A DNA stretch of 64,000 nucleotides from NCBI RefSeq assembly GCF_030818935.1, contig NZ_JAUTBD010000001.1, forward strand, positions 62,001 through 126,000. The letters run 5' to 3'. Made by a program: the position numbers and the translations under genes. This document shows, one piece after another, positions 29,356-37,400 of this stretch. The notes beneath the pieces are model-generated. The model saw nothing but the letters and a program-made list of their open reading frames with translations. It searched no databases and was not told the DNA's origin. The stretch's first letter is position 1; every line of letters begins with the position of its first letter. Origin of the DNA: Microbacterium sp. SORGH_AS_1204 (GTDB lineage Bacteria; Actinomycetota; Actinomycetes; Actinomycetales; Microbacteriaceae).

Positions 29356-29370
29356 ATAGAGAGATTCTAT
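29356..29370. promoter_or_regulatory. LysR-box candidate ATAGA-N5-TCTAT
   Basis: Perfect 5-bp inverted repeat around GAGAT, 26 bp upstream of the LysR start and 91 bp before the dehydrogenase start. Its size and position between divergent genes fit the primary binding site of LysR proteins. Confidence 0.6.
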
Positions 29371-29460
29371 GGTTGGCATCCGAACCTTCGTCTGGACCTC
29401 TCGGCGTTCGGCGTCTTGAATCGAGAACGGCGCACGAACACGCGCGAAGGGAAGAGTGCA

Positions 29461-30411
29461 ATGACGCAGACATGGTCGCCGCGGCGCGTCGCGATCCTCG
29501 GGGCATCCGGTCTCACCGGTGCGGGCCTCGCCCATCAGCTCTCGCTCAGCGACGACTACGACGAGATCCTGCTGTTCGACCTCAAAGAGAACGTGCTGCA
29601 GGCGCACGCGATCGACATGCGCGAGGCGCAGATCGTCACGGGACGCACGCGGGCCCGGCTCGTCGTCGTGCCGCTCGACCGCGCGGCCGAGCAGGAGCCC
29701 GTCGACCTGGTGGTGTTCGCCGCCTCGCTTCCCGAGACGCCGGACGGAACCCGGGAAGCCTTCCTGCAGGGCAACCTCGGGGTGCTCGACGCGGTGCGTC
29801 CCGCCATCGAGGCGCTCGCGGGCGAGACGGGCCTCGTCATGATCGTCACCAACCCCGCCGACGTGCTGGCCACCTGCCTCGCGCACACCAGCGGCATCCA
29901 GCCCGCGCGGATCCTCGGCTACTGCCTCAACGACAGCGCCCGCTTCATCGCCGCGATCTCGCGGGAGCTGCAGGTGGACCCGGGCCGTCTCGACGCCCTC
30001 GTGATCGGCGAGCACGGCGACGGTCAGGTGCTCGTGTGGAGCGGTGTCACCCTCGACGGCGCTCCGCTCGTCCTCGACGCCGCGCAGCGCGCGCGGATCG
30101 ACGCCGACGCCCGCGGCTGGTTCCGGCGCTGGTCCGACCTGCGGCCCGGCCGCAGCTCCGGGTGGACCACGCCGGTGGGTTCCGCCCGCACGATCGCGCA
30201 GCTCGCCGCCGGCGAGCCGGTGCCGGTCGCGGTGTGGCGGCGCGACGGCGACGGCAACGACTCCCACACGACGCTGCTGGCCGTCGTGCGCGACGGCGCG
30301 GTCGTGCCCACGCCGCTGGACTACCTCGACGACGCCGAACGCGCCGCCGTCGACGAGGCCTCCGCGGCCCTCGCCGACAAGGCCCTGCGCGCCGCCGCGC
30401 TCACGCACTGA
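29461..30411 (+). CDS. Lactate/malate-dehydrogenase-like enzyme, probable mandelate dehydrogenase
   Basis: 316 aa NAD-dependent 2-hydroxyacid dehydrogenase fold. Cofactor motif GASGLTG at the N-terminus; MIVTNPADVLATCL is the conserved NP(V/A)D segment; catalytic His is in IGEHGDGQV; the second Arg of the substrate loop is kept (GTREAF). The first Arg of the RKPGMxR loop, which holds the second carboxylate of malate, is replaced by Glu (ETPDGTR), so malate is not expected. It is the first gene of an operon with benzoylformate decarboxylase, so oxidation of mandelate to benzoylformate is the best guess. This is inference from context. Confidence 0.75.
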   Translation: MTQTWSPRRVAILGASGLTGAGLAHQLSLSDDYDEILLFDLKENVLQAHAIDMREAQIVTGRTRARLVVVPLDRAAEQEPVDLVVFAASLPETPDGTREAFLQGNLGVLDAVRPAIEALAGETGLVMIVTNPADVLATCLAHTSGIQPARILGYCLNDSARFIAAISRELQVDPGRLDALVIGEHGDGQVLVWSGVTLDGAPLVLDAAQRARIDADARGWFRRWSDLRPGRSSGWTTPVGSARTIAQLAAGEPVPVAVWRRDGDGNDSHTTLLAVVRDGAVVPTPLDYLDDAERAAVDEASAALADKALRAAALTH

Positions 30412-30433
30412 ATCACTGGAAAGGGACTGACCG

Positions 30434-31888
30434 ATGACGTTCTTCGACCCGCAGACCTGGGATGGCCGCTACTTCGACGGATCGTGGGTGAGCACGCCCG
30501 ACACCGCCGCGGTGGTCTCGCCCTCGACCGGCGAGACGATCGGCCGGGTGGCCGCGGCCACCGCCGCCGACCTCGACCGCACGGTGGATGCCGCGCGCCG
30601 GGCGCAGACCGCGTGGGCCGCCGCCCCCGCCGAGGAGCGCGCCGCCGCCATGCGCCGCGCCGCGGCGATCATCGAGGAGAACACCGAGACCCTCGCCCGC
30701 TGGCTCAGTGACGAGGCCGGTTCCGCGCAGGGCAAGGCCCACTTCGAGGCCAGCCTCGTCGCGAACGAGTTCCACCTCGCCGCGGCCACCGCGATGATGC
30801 CGTACGGTCAGCTGCTGCGCTCGGCGCGGCCGCGCCTGAGCCTCAGCCGTCGCCGCCCCGTCGGAGTGGTCGGCGTCATCTCGCCGTTCAACTTCCCCGG
30901 CATCCTGTCGGCGCGCTCGATCGCCCCGGCTCTCGCCCTCGGCAACGCCGTCGTGCTCAAGCCCGACCCGCGCACGAGCGTCAGCGGCGGCCTGTTCTTC
31001 GCCGCCGTGCTCGAGGCGGCCGGTGTTCCCGCCGGGGTGTTCTCGGTGCTGCCGGGCGGCGTCGAGGTGGGATCGGCGCTCGTCGAGCACCCCGCGGTGC
31101 CGATCATCTCGTTCACCGGGTCGACCGAGGCGGGGCGCATCATCGGTGCCCGCGCGGGACAGCTGCTCAAGCGCGCGCACCTCGAGCTCGGCGGCAACAA
31201 CGCCCTCGTCGTGCTCGGTGACGTCGACGTCGCCGCCGCGGCATCCGCCGGCGCGTGGGGATCGTTCCTGCACCAGGGCCAGATCTGCATGACCACCGGG
31301 CGCCACCTCGTGCACGACAGCATCTACGACGAGTACGTCGAGGCCCTCAGCGCCAAGGCGTCCGCCCTCCCGGCGGGCGACCCCTCCACGGGCGTGCCGC
31401 TCGGACCGATCATCGACGAGCGCCAGCGCGACAAGATCGCCGCGATCGTGAGCGAGACGGTCGACGCCGGCGCCCGGGTCACCGCGGGAGGCGGGTACGA
31501 CCGTCTGTTCTTCGAGGCCACCGTCCTCGCCGACGTCACCCACGAGCACGCCGCGTTCCAGAAGGAGATCTTCGGCCCCGTCGCCCCGGTCACCCGCTTC
31601 GGCTCTGTCGACGAACTCGTCGAGCTCGTCAACGCGAGCGACTACGGCCTGTCCCTCGGCATCCTCGCGAGGGACGCGTTCCGCGCCTACGAGCTCGCGG
31701 ATCGCCTGCCCAGCGGCATCCTGCACATCAACGACCAGACCGTCGACGACGAGTCGCAGGCCCCGTTCGGCGGCGTCGGCGCGTCCGGTACGGGTGCCCG
31801 GTTCGGCGGGCACGAGGCGAACATCGAGGCCTTCACCGAGACCCAGTGGGTCACGATGCAGGCCGACGTCGCCACCTACCCGTTCTGA
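30434..31888 (+). CDS. Benzaldehyde dehydrogenase (aldehyde dehydrogenase family)
   Basis: 484 aa NAD(P)-dependent enzyme. ELGGNNALVVLGDVDVAAAA holds the general base Glu and GQICMTTGRHLVH the nucleophile Cys; VVGVISPFNFPGILSARSIA is the cofactor-binding segment. The sequence resembles XylC/vanillin-type aromatic aldehyde dehydrogenases. It lies between the hydroxyacid dehydrogenase and the decarboxylase, and should oxidise benzaldehyde or 4-hydroxybenzaldehyde to the acid. AAAGGGAC precedes the ATG. Confidence 0.88.
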   Translation: MTFFDPQTWDGRYFDGSWVSTPDTAAVVSPSTGETIGRVAAATAADLDRTVDAARRAQTAWAAAPAEERAAAMRRAAAIIEENTETLARWLSDEAGSAQGKAHFEASLVANEFHLAAATAMMPYGQLLRSARPRLSLSRRRPVGVVGVISPFNFPGILSARSIAPALALGNAVVLKPDPRTSVSGGLFFAAVLEAAGVPAGVFSVLPGGVEVGSALVEHPAVPIISFTGSTEAGRIIGARAGQLLKRAHLELGGNNALVVLGDVDVAAAASAGAWGSFLHQGQICMTTGRHLVHDSIYDEYVEALSAKASALPAGDPSTGVPLGPIIDERQRDKIAAIVSETVDAGARVTAGGGYDRLFFEATVLADVTHEHAAFQKEIFGPVAPVTRFGSVDELVELVNASDYGLSLGILARDAFRAYELADRLPSGILHINDQTVDDESQAPFGGVGASGTGARFGGHEANIEAFTETQWVTMQADVATYPF

Positions 31889-31908
31889 TCTCGCGGAGGA
31901 ATCCCCCC

Positions 31909-33498
31909 ATGTCCACTCCCGACGTCGCCCAGGCGTTCTACCAGGTGCTGCGCGCACGCGGTGTCACCCGGATCTTCGGCAACCCCGGCTCCAACGAGCT
32001 GACGATGCTGAAGCACCTGCCCGACGACATCGACTACGTCCTCGCCCTCCAGGAGGGCGCGGCGGTGGCGATGGCCGACGGCTACGCGCAGGCGTCGGGG
32101 TCGCTGGGTGTGGTCAACCTGCACTCCTCGTCGGGCACGGGCAACGCGATGGGCAACCTCACCAACAGCGCCGCCGCGCACGCTCCCGTGCTCGTGCTCG
32201 CGGGACAGCAGAGCCGCCGCTACGTGCCGCTGAACGCGATGCTGACGAACGTGGATGCCACGCGCCTGGCGGATCCGCTCGTGAAGTTCTCGGCCGAGCC
32301 GCTGCGGCCGGAGGACGTGCCCGCGGTGGTGTCGCAGGCGGCGCTGCTGGCGCTGTCGGCGCCGACCGGACCCACCTACGTCTCGGTCCCGCTCGACGAC
32401 TGGGCGCGACCCGCCGACGAGCGCGTCGCCGCCGGACTCGCGTCGCGGTCGGTGGCGGCGGCTCCGGTGCTCGCCGAGGCGCACCTCGACGAGATCGCGG
32501 CCCAGCTCGACGCCGCGTCGTCACCGGTGCTGGTGCTGGGTCCGGGCGTGGACACGGATGCCGGGTGGGCGGCCACGCGTGCACTCAGCGAGCGCCGCGG
32601 CCTGCCGGTGTGGGTCGCGCCGAGTCCGTCCCGCGCGCCGTTCTCGACGCGGCATCCGCACTTCCGTGGCATCCTGCCCACCGGGCTCGGGGCCGTGGCC
32701 GAACTCCTCGCCGACCACGACCTCGTCGTGACGCTCGGCGCCGCGGTGTTCCGGTACCACCAGTTCGTGGAGGGGGCTCCCCTCGCCTCCGGCACGCGGC
32801 TGATCGGTATCACCTCCGACCCCGGAGAGGCGGCGCGGGCGGCGGCGGGCGCGATCTTCGTCGGCGACCCCGTCGACGCCGCGGCGCGACTGGCATCCCG
32901 CGTCCGACAGGGCGAGTCGCCCGCGGGCGCCGCGTTCGCGCCGGATGCCGCTCCTCCGGCGACGGACGGACGGTTCTCGGCGCCGGCGATCCTCGACGCG
33001 GTCGACCGCGCGAAGCCCGACGACGCCGTGATCGTGCTCGAGTGGACCTCGGCGGACGCCCTGTGGGCGCGCCTGACGTTCGATCGCGCGCAGTCGTACT
33101 ACTTCCCCGCGAACGGCGGTCTCGGCTGGGGCCTGCCCGCCGCGATCGGCGTGCAGCTCGCCGACCCGGGCCGCCCGGTGATCGCGCTCATCGGCGACGG
33201 GGCGATGCAGTACACCCCGGCGGCGCTGTGGACGGCGGCGCGCTACGGCATCCCCGTCACCTTCGTGATCGCGCAGAACCAGGAGTACGGGGCGCTCCAG
33301 CGCTTCTCGCGCATCATGGACGTCCCCGACGGCGGGTACCTCGACATCGACGGCCTCGACCCGTGCGCGATCGCGCGCGGGTACGGCATCGACGCCCATC
33401 ATCTCGACGACCTCGACCAGCTCGAGGACTTCGTCGCCGCGGCCTCGGCCGCTCCCGGCCCACGGCTCGCCGTGGTCCCGCAACTGTCCCAACGCTGA
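31909..33498 (+). CDS. mdlC: Benzoylformate decarboxylase (thiamine diphosphate enzyme)
   Basis: 529 aa, the same length as Pseudomonas MdlC (528). It converts benzoylformate to benzaldehyde and CO2. The key residues of MdlC are kept: Ser28 (FGNPGSNEL), Glu49 (LQEGAAVAMADG), His72 (NLHSSSGTGNAMGNL) and the later His in FSTRHPHFRGILP. The cofactor motif GDG..N is in LIGDGAMQYTPAALWTAARY followed by AQNQEYGAL. GCGGAGGAA lies before the ATG. The Ser/His/His set separates it from acetolactate synthases and pyruvate decarboxylases. Acceptance of 4-hydroxy substrates is possible. Confidence 0.92.
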   Translation: MSTPDVAQAFYQVLRARGVTRIFGNPGSNELTMLKHLPDDIDYVLALQEGAAVAMADGYAQASGSLGVVNLHSSSGTGNAMGNLTNSAAAHAPVLVLAGQQSRRYVPLNAMLTNVDATRLADPLVKFSAEPLRPEDVPAVVSQAALLALSAPTGPTYVSVPLDDWARPADERVAAGLASRSVAAAPVLAEAHLDEIAAQLDAASSPVLVLGPGVDTDAGWAATRALSERRGLPVWVAPSPSRAPFSTRHPHFRGILPTGLGAVAELLADHDLVVTLGAAVFRYHQFVEGAPLASGTRLIGITSDPGEAARAAAGAIFVGDPVDAAARLASRVRQGESPAGAAFAPDAAPPATDGRFSAPAILDAVDRAKPDDAVIVLEWTSADALWARLTFDRAQSYYFPANGGLGWGLPAAIGVQLADPGRPVIALIGDGAMQYTPAALWTAARYGIPVTFVIAQNQEYGALQRFSRIMDVPDGGYLDIDGLDPCAIARGYGIDAHHLDDLDQLEDFVAAASAAPGPRLAVVPQLSQR

Positions 33499-33562
33499 AT
33501 CCCTGCCTACCCGCCGCGACGGTCACGTCGCGGCGTCGACAACGATGTCCAAGGAGTCCTGC

Positions 33563-34954
33563 ATGTCCGCTGAACACTCACGCCGCTCGGGTGGTTTCAC
33601 CCCGACCGGCACCATCTCGACCGCGGCGGACCGCCGCCGTGTCGTCTTCGCCACGGTCGTCGGCACGACCGTGGAGTGGTACGACTTCTTCCTCTACTCC
33701 ACCGCCGCCGGCCTGGTGTTCGGTCAGCTGTTCTTCGCTCCGGCCGGGCCCGGGTTCGCGCAGATCCTGTCGTTCCTCACCGTGGGGCTGAGCTTCCTGT
33801 TCCGCCCGCTCGGCGCGTTCCTCGCCGGGCACCTCGGCGACAAGTACGGCCGTCGCATCGTCCTCATGCTGACGCTGATCCTGATGGGCGCGTCCACGAC
33901 GCTCATCGGCGTGCTGCCGACGTACGACGTCATCGGCATCGCCGCCCCCATCCTGCTGATCCTGCTGCGCATCCTGCAGGGGATCTCGGCCGGCGGCGAG
34001 TGGGGTGGCGCGGTCCTCATGGCGGTCGAGCACGCCCCCAAGGCCAAGCGCAGCCTCTTCGGTGCCTCCCCGCAGCTCGGCGTGCCGCTCGGTCTGCTGC
34101 TGGCCAGCGGCATCCTCGCGCTGATGGCGCTGATCGCGCCGGGCGACGCGTTCCTCGCATGGGGCTGGCGTGTGCCGTTCCTGCTGTCGTTCGTGCTCAT
34201 CCTCGTCGGCCACTACGTGCGCAAGAAGGTCGAGGAGAGCCCGGTGTTCGTCGAACTGAGCGAGCGCAAGGAGAAGACCCAGGCGCCGATCATCCAGCTC
34301 TTCCGCAAGCACGCCGTGCTCGTGATCATCGCCGCGCTCGTGTTCGCGGGCAACAACGCCGTGGGCTACATGACCACCGGCGGATACATCCAGCGCTACG
34401 CCACCAACCCCAACGGGCCGGTGGGGCTGGCCACCGCCGACGTGCTCGGCGCCGTCACCCTTTCGGCCGTGTCGTGGCTGGTCTTCACCGCGATCGGCGG
34501 GTGGATCGGCGACAAGATCGGCCGCCGCAACACCTACTTCGTCGGCTGGGCCGCCCAGCTCGTCGGCGTGCTGCTGCTGTTCCCGCTCGTCAACACCGGC
34601 AGCGTGGGCATGCTCGCCCTGGGCCTGGTCGTGCTCACGGTCGGCCTGGGCCTGACCTACGGGCCCCAGGCGGCGCTGTACGCGGAGTTGTTCCCGGCAT
34701 CCATCCGCTTCTCCGGGGTGTCGATCTCGTACGCGATCGGCGCGATCCTCGGTGGGGCCTTCGCCCCGACGATCGCTCAGGCGCTCGTCGACGCGACCGG
34801 CGGCACGAACGCGGTCACCGTCTACCTCGCCGGTATGACGGTCATCGGCTTCCTCGCCACCCTGCTGCTGCGCGACCGCAGCGGTATCCCGCTCGGCCCC
34901 GACCACGAGGCCGAGCAGTCCGTCAGCCCGGTGCGCGGCCTGCAGCGCGCGTGA
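33563..34954 (+). CDS. MFS metabolite:H+ symporter (MHS family), probable aromatic acid importer
   Basis: 463 aa, 12 helices. GTTVEWYDFFLYSTAAGLVF, RPLGAFLAGHLGDKYGRRIV and ISAGGEWGGAVLMAVEHAPK are MHS (ShiA, ProP, KgtP) signatures. I start at ATG 33563 because AAGGAG lies 7 bp upstream; the in-frame ATG at 33545 has no such site. As last gene of the mandelate-type operon, and followed by a strong terminator, it probably imports mandelate, benzoylformate or a related acid. Confidence 0.88.
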   Translation: MSAEHSRRSGGFTPTGTISTAADRRRVVFATVVGTTVEWYDFFLYSTAAGLVFGQLFFAPAGPGFAQILSFLTVGLSFLFRPLGAFLAGHLGDKYGRRIVLMLTLILMGASTTLIGVLPTYDVIGIAAPILLILLRILQGISAGGEWGGAVLMAVEHAPKAKRSLFGASPQLGVPLGLLLASGILALMALIAPGDAFLAWGWRVPFLLSFVLILVGHYVRKKVEESPVFVELSERKEKTQAPIIQLFRKHAVLVIIAALVFAGNNAVGYMTTGGYIQRYATNPNGPVGLATADVLGAVTLSAVSWLVFTAIGGWIGDKIGRRNTYFVGWAAQLVGVLLLFPLVNTGSVGMLALGLVVLTVGLGLTYGPQAALYAELFPASIRFSGVSISYAIGAILGGAFAPTIAQALVDATGGTNAVTVYLAGMTVIGFLATLLLRDRSGIPLGPDHEAEQSVSPVRGLQRA

Positions 34955-34963
34955 GCCCCCTGC

Positions 34964-35002
34964 GAACGACCCCGCTGCGCGCCGTGCGTGGCGGGGTCGT
35001 TC
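34964..35002. terminator. Perfect 12-bp hairpin after the mandelate-type operon
   Basis: GAACGACCCCGC (34964-34975) and GCGGGGTCGTTC (34991-35002) pair perfectly around a 15-nt loop, 10 bp after the symporter stop and before the convergent IclR gene. It can work in either direction. Confidence 0.8.
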
Positions 35003-35068
35003 CGCGCCGTCGACGTGACCGGAGAGGTGGCCTTCCCGATGAACGGGATGCCGCGAGATGCCGCGGAC

Positions 35069-35821
35069 TCACGGACGATAGCCGAGGGCGCGTTCGGTGT
35101 CGCGTGCCGAACGGTGCAGCTCGACGAGGGCGAACTGCGTCTCGGCGTCGCGGGGGAGCACGACCGAGAGGGCCGCGACGACCGCGCCGGTCTCGTCGCG
35201 GACGGGGACGGCGACCCCGGTGGAGATCTCGTCGACATAGCCCGGCGCGATCACGCGGCCCAGCGTCCGGATCTCGGCGAGCGTGCGGCGCAGCGCCGCC
35301 GGGTCGACGATCGTCGCGGGCGTCACGCGGGCGAGGGGGCCCGCCAGCACGCGCTCCTGCAGGTCGTGCGGAGCGTACGCCAGCAGCACCAGGCCCGACG
35401 ACGAGGCGTGCACGGGCAATCGCCCCGCGACGCGCGTGATGTTGGCGCCTGAATCGGGGGCGCTGAGGCGCTCGAGGAAGAGCGCCTCATCGTGCTCGAG
35501 GATTGCGAGCTGGGTGTGCTCGCGCACCCGCTGCTGCACCCGCTCCATGTACGGCAGGGCGGCCTGACGCAGCCGTAGCGCGTGGGATGAGCGCGTCGCC
35601 AATTCCCACAGCCGCATGCCCACGCGCACGCGCCTCTCGTCGTCGCGCTCGAGCAGACCGGCATCCACGAGCTCGCCCACGATCCGGTGCGCCGTCGAGC
35701 TCGGCAGGCCCGCACGCCGCCCGATGTCGGCGGTCGACTGGGCGGTGCGGGTGGGGGTGAACGTCTCGAGGATGCGCACCAGGCGGTCGGTGACCGAGTC
35801 GCCCGAGGGGGAGTTCGCCAT
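35069..35821 (-). CDS. IclR-family regulator of the protocatechuate genes
   Basis: 250 aa. An N-terminal winged helix (SVTDRLVRILETFTPTRTAQ, DIGRRAGLPSSTAHRIVGEL) precedes the IclR effector domain (YVDEISTGVAVPVRDETGAV). It resembles PcaR/PcaU/PobR-type regulators of aromatic catabolism. It is divergent from pcaHGBDC; a palindrome lies between them. It may also act on pobA, which has a similar motif upstream. The inducer is likely protocatechuate, 4-hydroxybenzoate or 3-oxoadipate. Confidence 0.88.
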   Translation of the reverse strand: MANSPSGDSVTDRLVRILETFTPTRTAQSTADIGRRAGLPSSTAHRIVGELVDAGLLERDDERRVRVGMRLWELATRSSHALRLRQAALPYMERVQQRVREHTQLAILEHDEALFLERLSAPDSGANITRVAGRLPVHASSSGLVLLAYAPHDLQERVLAGPLARVTPATIVDPAALRRTLAEIRTLGRVIAPGYVDEISTGVAVPVRDETGAVVAALSVVLPRDAETQFALVELHRSARDTERALGYRP

Positions 35822-35836
35822 GGGACCAGGATGCCA

Positions 35837-35859
35837 CCATTCCCATTCAGCGGGAATGG
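35837..35859. promoter_or_regulatory. Putative IclR operator before pcaH
   Basis: CCATTCCC and GGGAATGG form a perfect 8-bp inverted repeat around a 7-nt spacer, 16 bp from the IclR start and 53 bp from pcaH. The left half plus spacer (ATTCCCATTCA) recurs upstream of pobA as ATTCCCATTGA. Confidence 0.65.
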
Positions 35860-35911
35860 CTCGCCGCATCGCCGCGCGGTGTCGGACGATGGAGGCGTCG
35901 AAGGAGACCCC

Positions 35912-36721
35912 ATGTCCCACACCCCCGCCGCGGCGCCCGAAACGCTGCTCGCCGCACCCGACCAGGCGTCGCAGGCCGAGATCGTCGGCGAGATCCGCGC
36001 CCGTCACGCCGAGCTCGCCGCTCTCGAGTCCGCCGGGGAGCGCGTCGCCGCGACCGCGCACGATTTCCCCGCTTACCGCTCGAGCGTGCTGCGGCATCCC
36101 ACCAAGAACCCGAAGCTCGTCGACCCCGAGACCATCGAGTTGTTCTCGCCCGCGTTCGGCCAGCGCGACGTCGCCGCGATCGAATCCGACCTCACCCTGC
36201 AGCACGCCGGTGAGCCGCTGGGCGAGCGCATGAGCGTGCAGGGTCGCCTGCTCGACTCGTGGGGCCGGCCGGTCGCGAACCAGCTCATCGAGATCTGGCA
36301 GGCCAACGCGGCCGGGCGCTACATCCACCAGCGCGATCAGCATCCCGCCCCGCTCGATCCGAACTTCACCGGCGCCGGGCGCGCGGTCACGAACGAGAAC
36401 GGCGAGTACCGCTTCACCACCATCAAGCCCGGCCCGTACCCGTGGAAGAACCACCGCAACGCCTGGCGTCCGGCACACATCCACTTCTCGGTGTTCGGCT
36501 CGTCGTTCACGCAGCGGCTCGTGACGCAGATGTACTTCCCGGGCGATCCGCTGTTCGCGCTCGACCCGATCTACAACACCATTCCCCGGCAGAAGGACCG
36601 CGACGCCCTCGTCGGCGTCTACGACCACGACCTCACCTCGCCCGAGTGGGCGACGGGGTACCGCTTCGACATCGTGGTCGACGGGCCGGATCAGACCTAC
36701 TTCGAGCCCGAGGACGAGTGA
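35912..36721 (+). CDS. pcaH: Protocatechuate 3,4-dioxygenase, beta subunit
   Basis: 269 aa. With PcaG it forms the non-heme Fe(III) enzyme that opens the ring of protocatechuate to 3-carboxy-cis,cis-muconate. The iron ligands are here: Tyr in GPYPWKNHRNAWRPAHIHFS and the Tyr in the QRLVTQMYFPGDPL segment, with the two His of HIHF. LIEIWQANAAGRYIHQRDQH is a family motif. AAGGAG precedes the ATG. It is the first gene of pcaHGBDC. Confidence 0.94.
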   Translation: MSHTPAAAPETLLAAPDQASQAEIVGEIRARHAELAALESAGERVAATAHDFPAYRSSVLRHPTKNPKLVDPETIELFSPAFGQRDVAAIESDLTLQHAGEPLGERMSVQGRLLDSWGRPVANQLIEIWQANAAGRYIHQRDQHPAPLDPNFTGAGRAVTNENGEYRFTTIKPGPYPWKNHRNAWRPAHIHFSVFGSSFTQRLVTQMYFPGDPLFALDPIYNTIPRQKDRDALVGVYDHDLTSPEWATGYRFDIVVDGPDQTYFEPEDE

Positions 36722-36722
36722 C

Positions 36723-37400
36723 ATGACGACGACATCCATTCACGGAGTGGTTCCTGAGCCTGGGGTCCCTGAGCCTGTCGATGGGGTCCCTGAGCCTGTC
36801 GATGGGGTCCCTGAGCCTGTCGATGGGGTCCCTGAGCCTGTCGAAGGGCCCGCCAAGACCCACCGCCCGACCCCCGGCCAGACGGTCGGCCCCTTCTTCG
36901 CCTACGGCCTCGAGTACCCGAAGCAGCACGAGGTCGTCTTCCCGCACTCGCCCGGCGCGATCGTGCTGGGCGGCACGGTGTACGACGGGGCGGGCGCTCC
37001 GGTCCCCGACGCACTGGTCGAGATCTTCGGGGCGGATGCCGATGGCTCGGTGCCGCGCGCCCGCGGCGCGTTCCGTCGCGACAACCACACGTTCACCGGC
37101 TTCGGTCGGGCGTTCACCGACGACGAGGGGCACTTCGAGTTCTGGACGCGCGAGCCCGGTGGCATCCGGGGCCGCGCCCCCTTCTACGCGGCGATCGTCT
37201 TCGCCCGGGGCCTTCCCGACAAGCTGCACACGCGCATCTACGTGCCGGGCGACGAGGCCGCGCTCTCCGCCGATCCGCTGCTGTCGACGCTGACGTCGCA
37301 GGAGCGCGCTACCCTCGTCGCGACGCGCATGCCCGGCGGCCATCTCACCCACGACATCCGGCTGCAGGGCGAGAGAGAGACGGTCTTCCTTGCCTTCTGA
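36723..37400 (+). CDS. pcaG: Protocatechuate 3,4-dioxygenase, alpha subunit, with repeat-derived N-terminus
   Basis: 225 aa, partner of PcaH. The conserved part starts near residue 45 (TPGQTVGPFFAYGLEYPKQH) and ends with the usual HDIRLQGERETVFL. The N-terminal 43 residues are unusual: four copies of a 7-residue unit (GVPEPVD), encoded by a 21-bp DNA repeat. Known PcaG proteins begin only a few residues before the TPGQTVGPF segment, so the repeat has been added in frame. It is one base after the pcaH stop. The repeat may be tolerated as a flexible tail. Confidence 0.92.
   Translation: MTTTSIHGVVPEPGVPEPVDGVPEPVDGVPEPVDGVPEPVEGPAKTHRPTPGQTVGPFFAYGLEYPKQHEVVFPHSPGAIVLGGTVYDGAGAPVPDALVEIFGADADGSVPRARGAFRRDNHTFTGFGRAFTDDEGHFEFWTREPGGIRGRAPFYAAIVFARGLPDKLHTRIYVPGDEAALSADPLLSTLTSQERATLVATRMPGGHLTHDIRLQGERETVFLAF
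36762..36843. repeat. 21-bp tandem repeat inside pcaG (4 copies)
   Basis: Units carry GGGTCCCTGAGCCTGTCG and are spaced exactly 21 bp; a degenerate copy (GGTTCCTGAGCCTG) precedes them at 36749. The last unit runs into AAGGGCC, completing the arm pair CCCT..GAGCCTGTCGAAGGG, which I recall as a frequent interspersed repeat in Microbacterium-like genomes. Since 21 is a multiple of three, expansion keeps the pcaG frame. Confidence 0.9.

Noticed and set aside
36749..36850. CRISPR-like array in pcaG
   Set aside because: Units are contiguous 21-bp repeats without spacers and lie in a coding frame.
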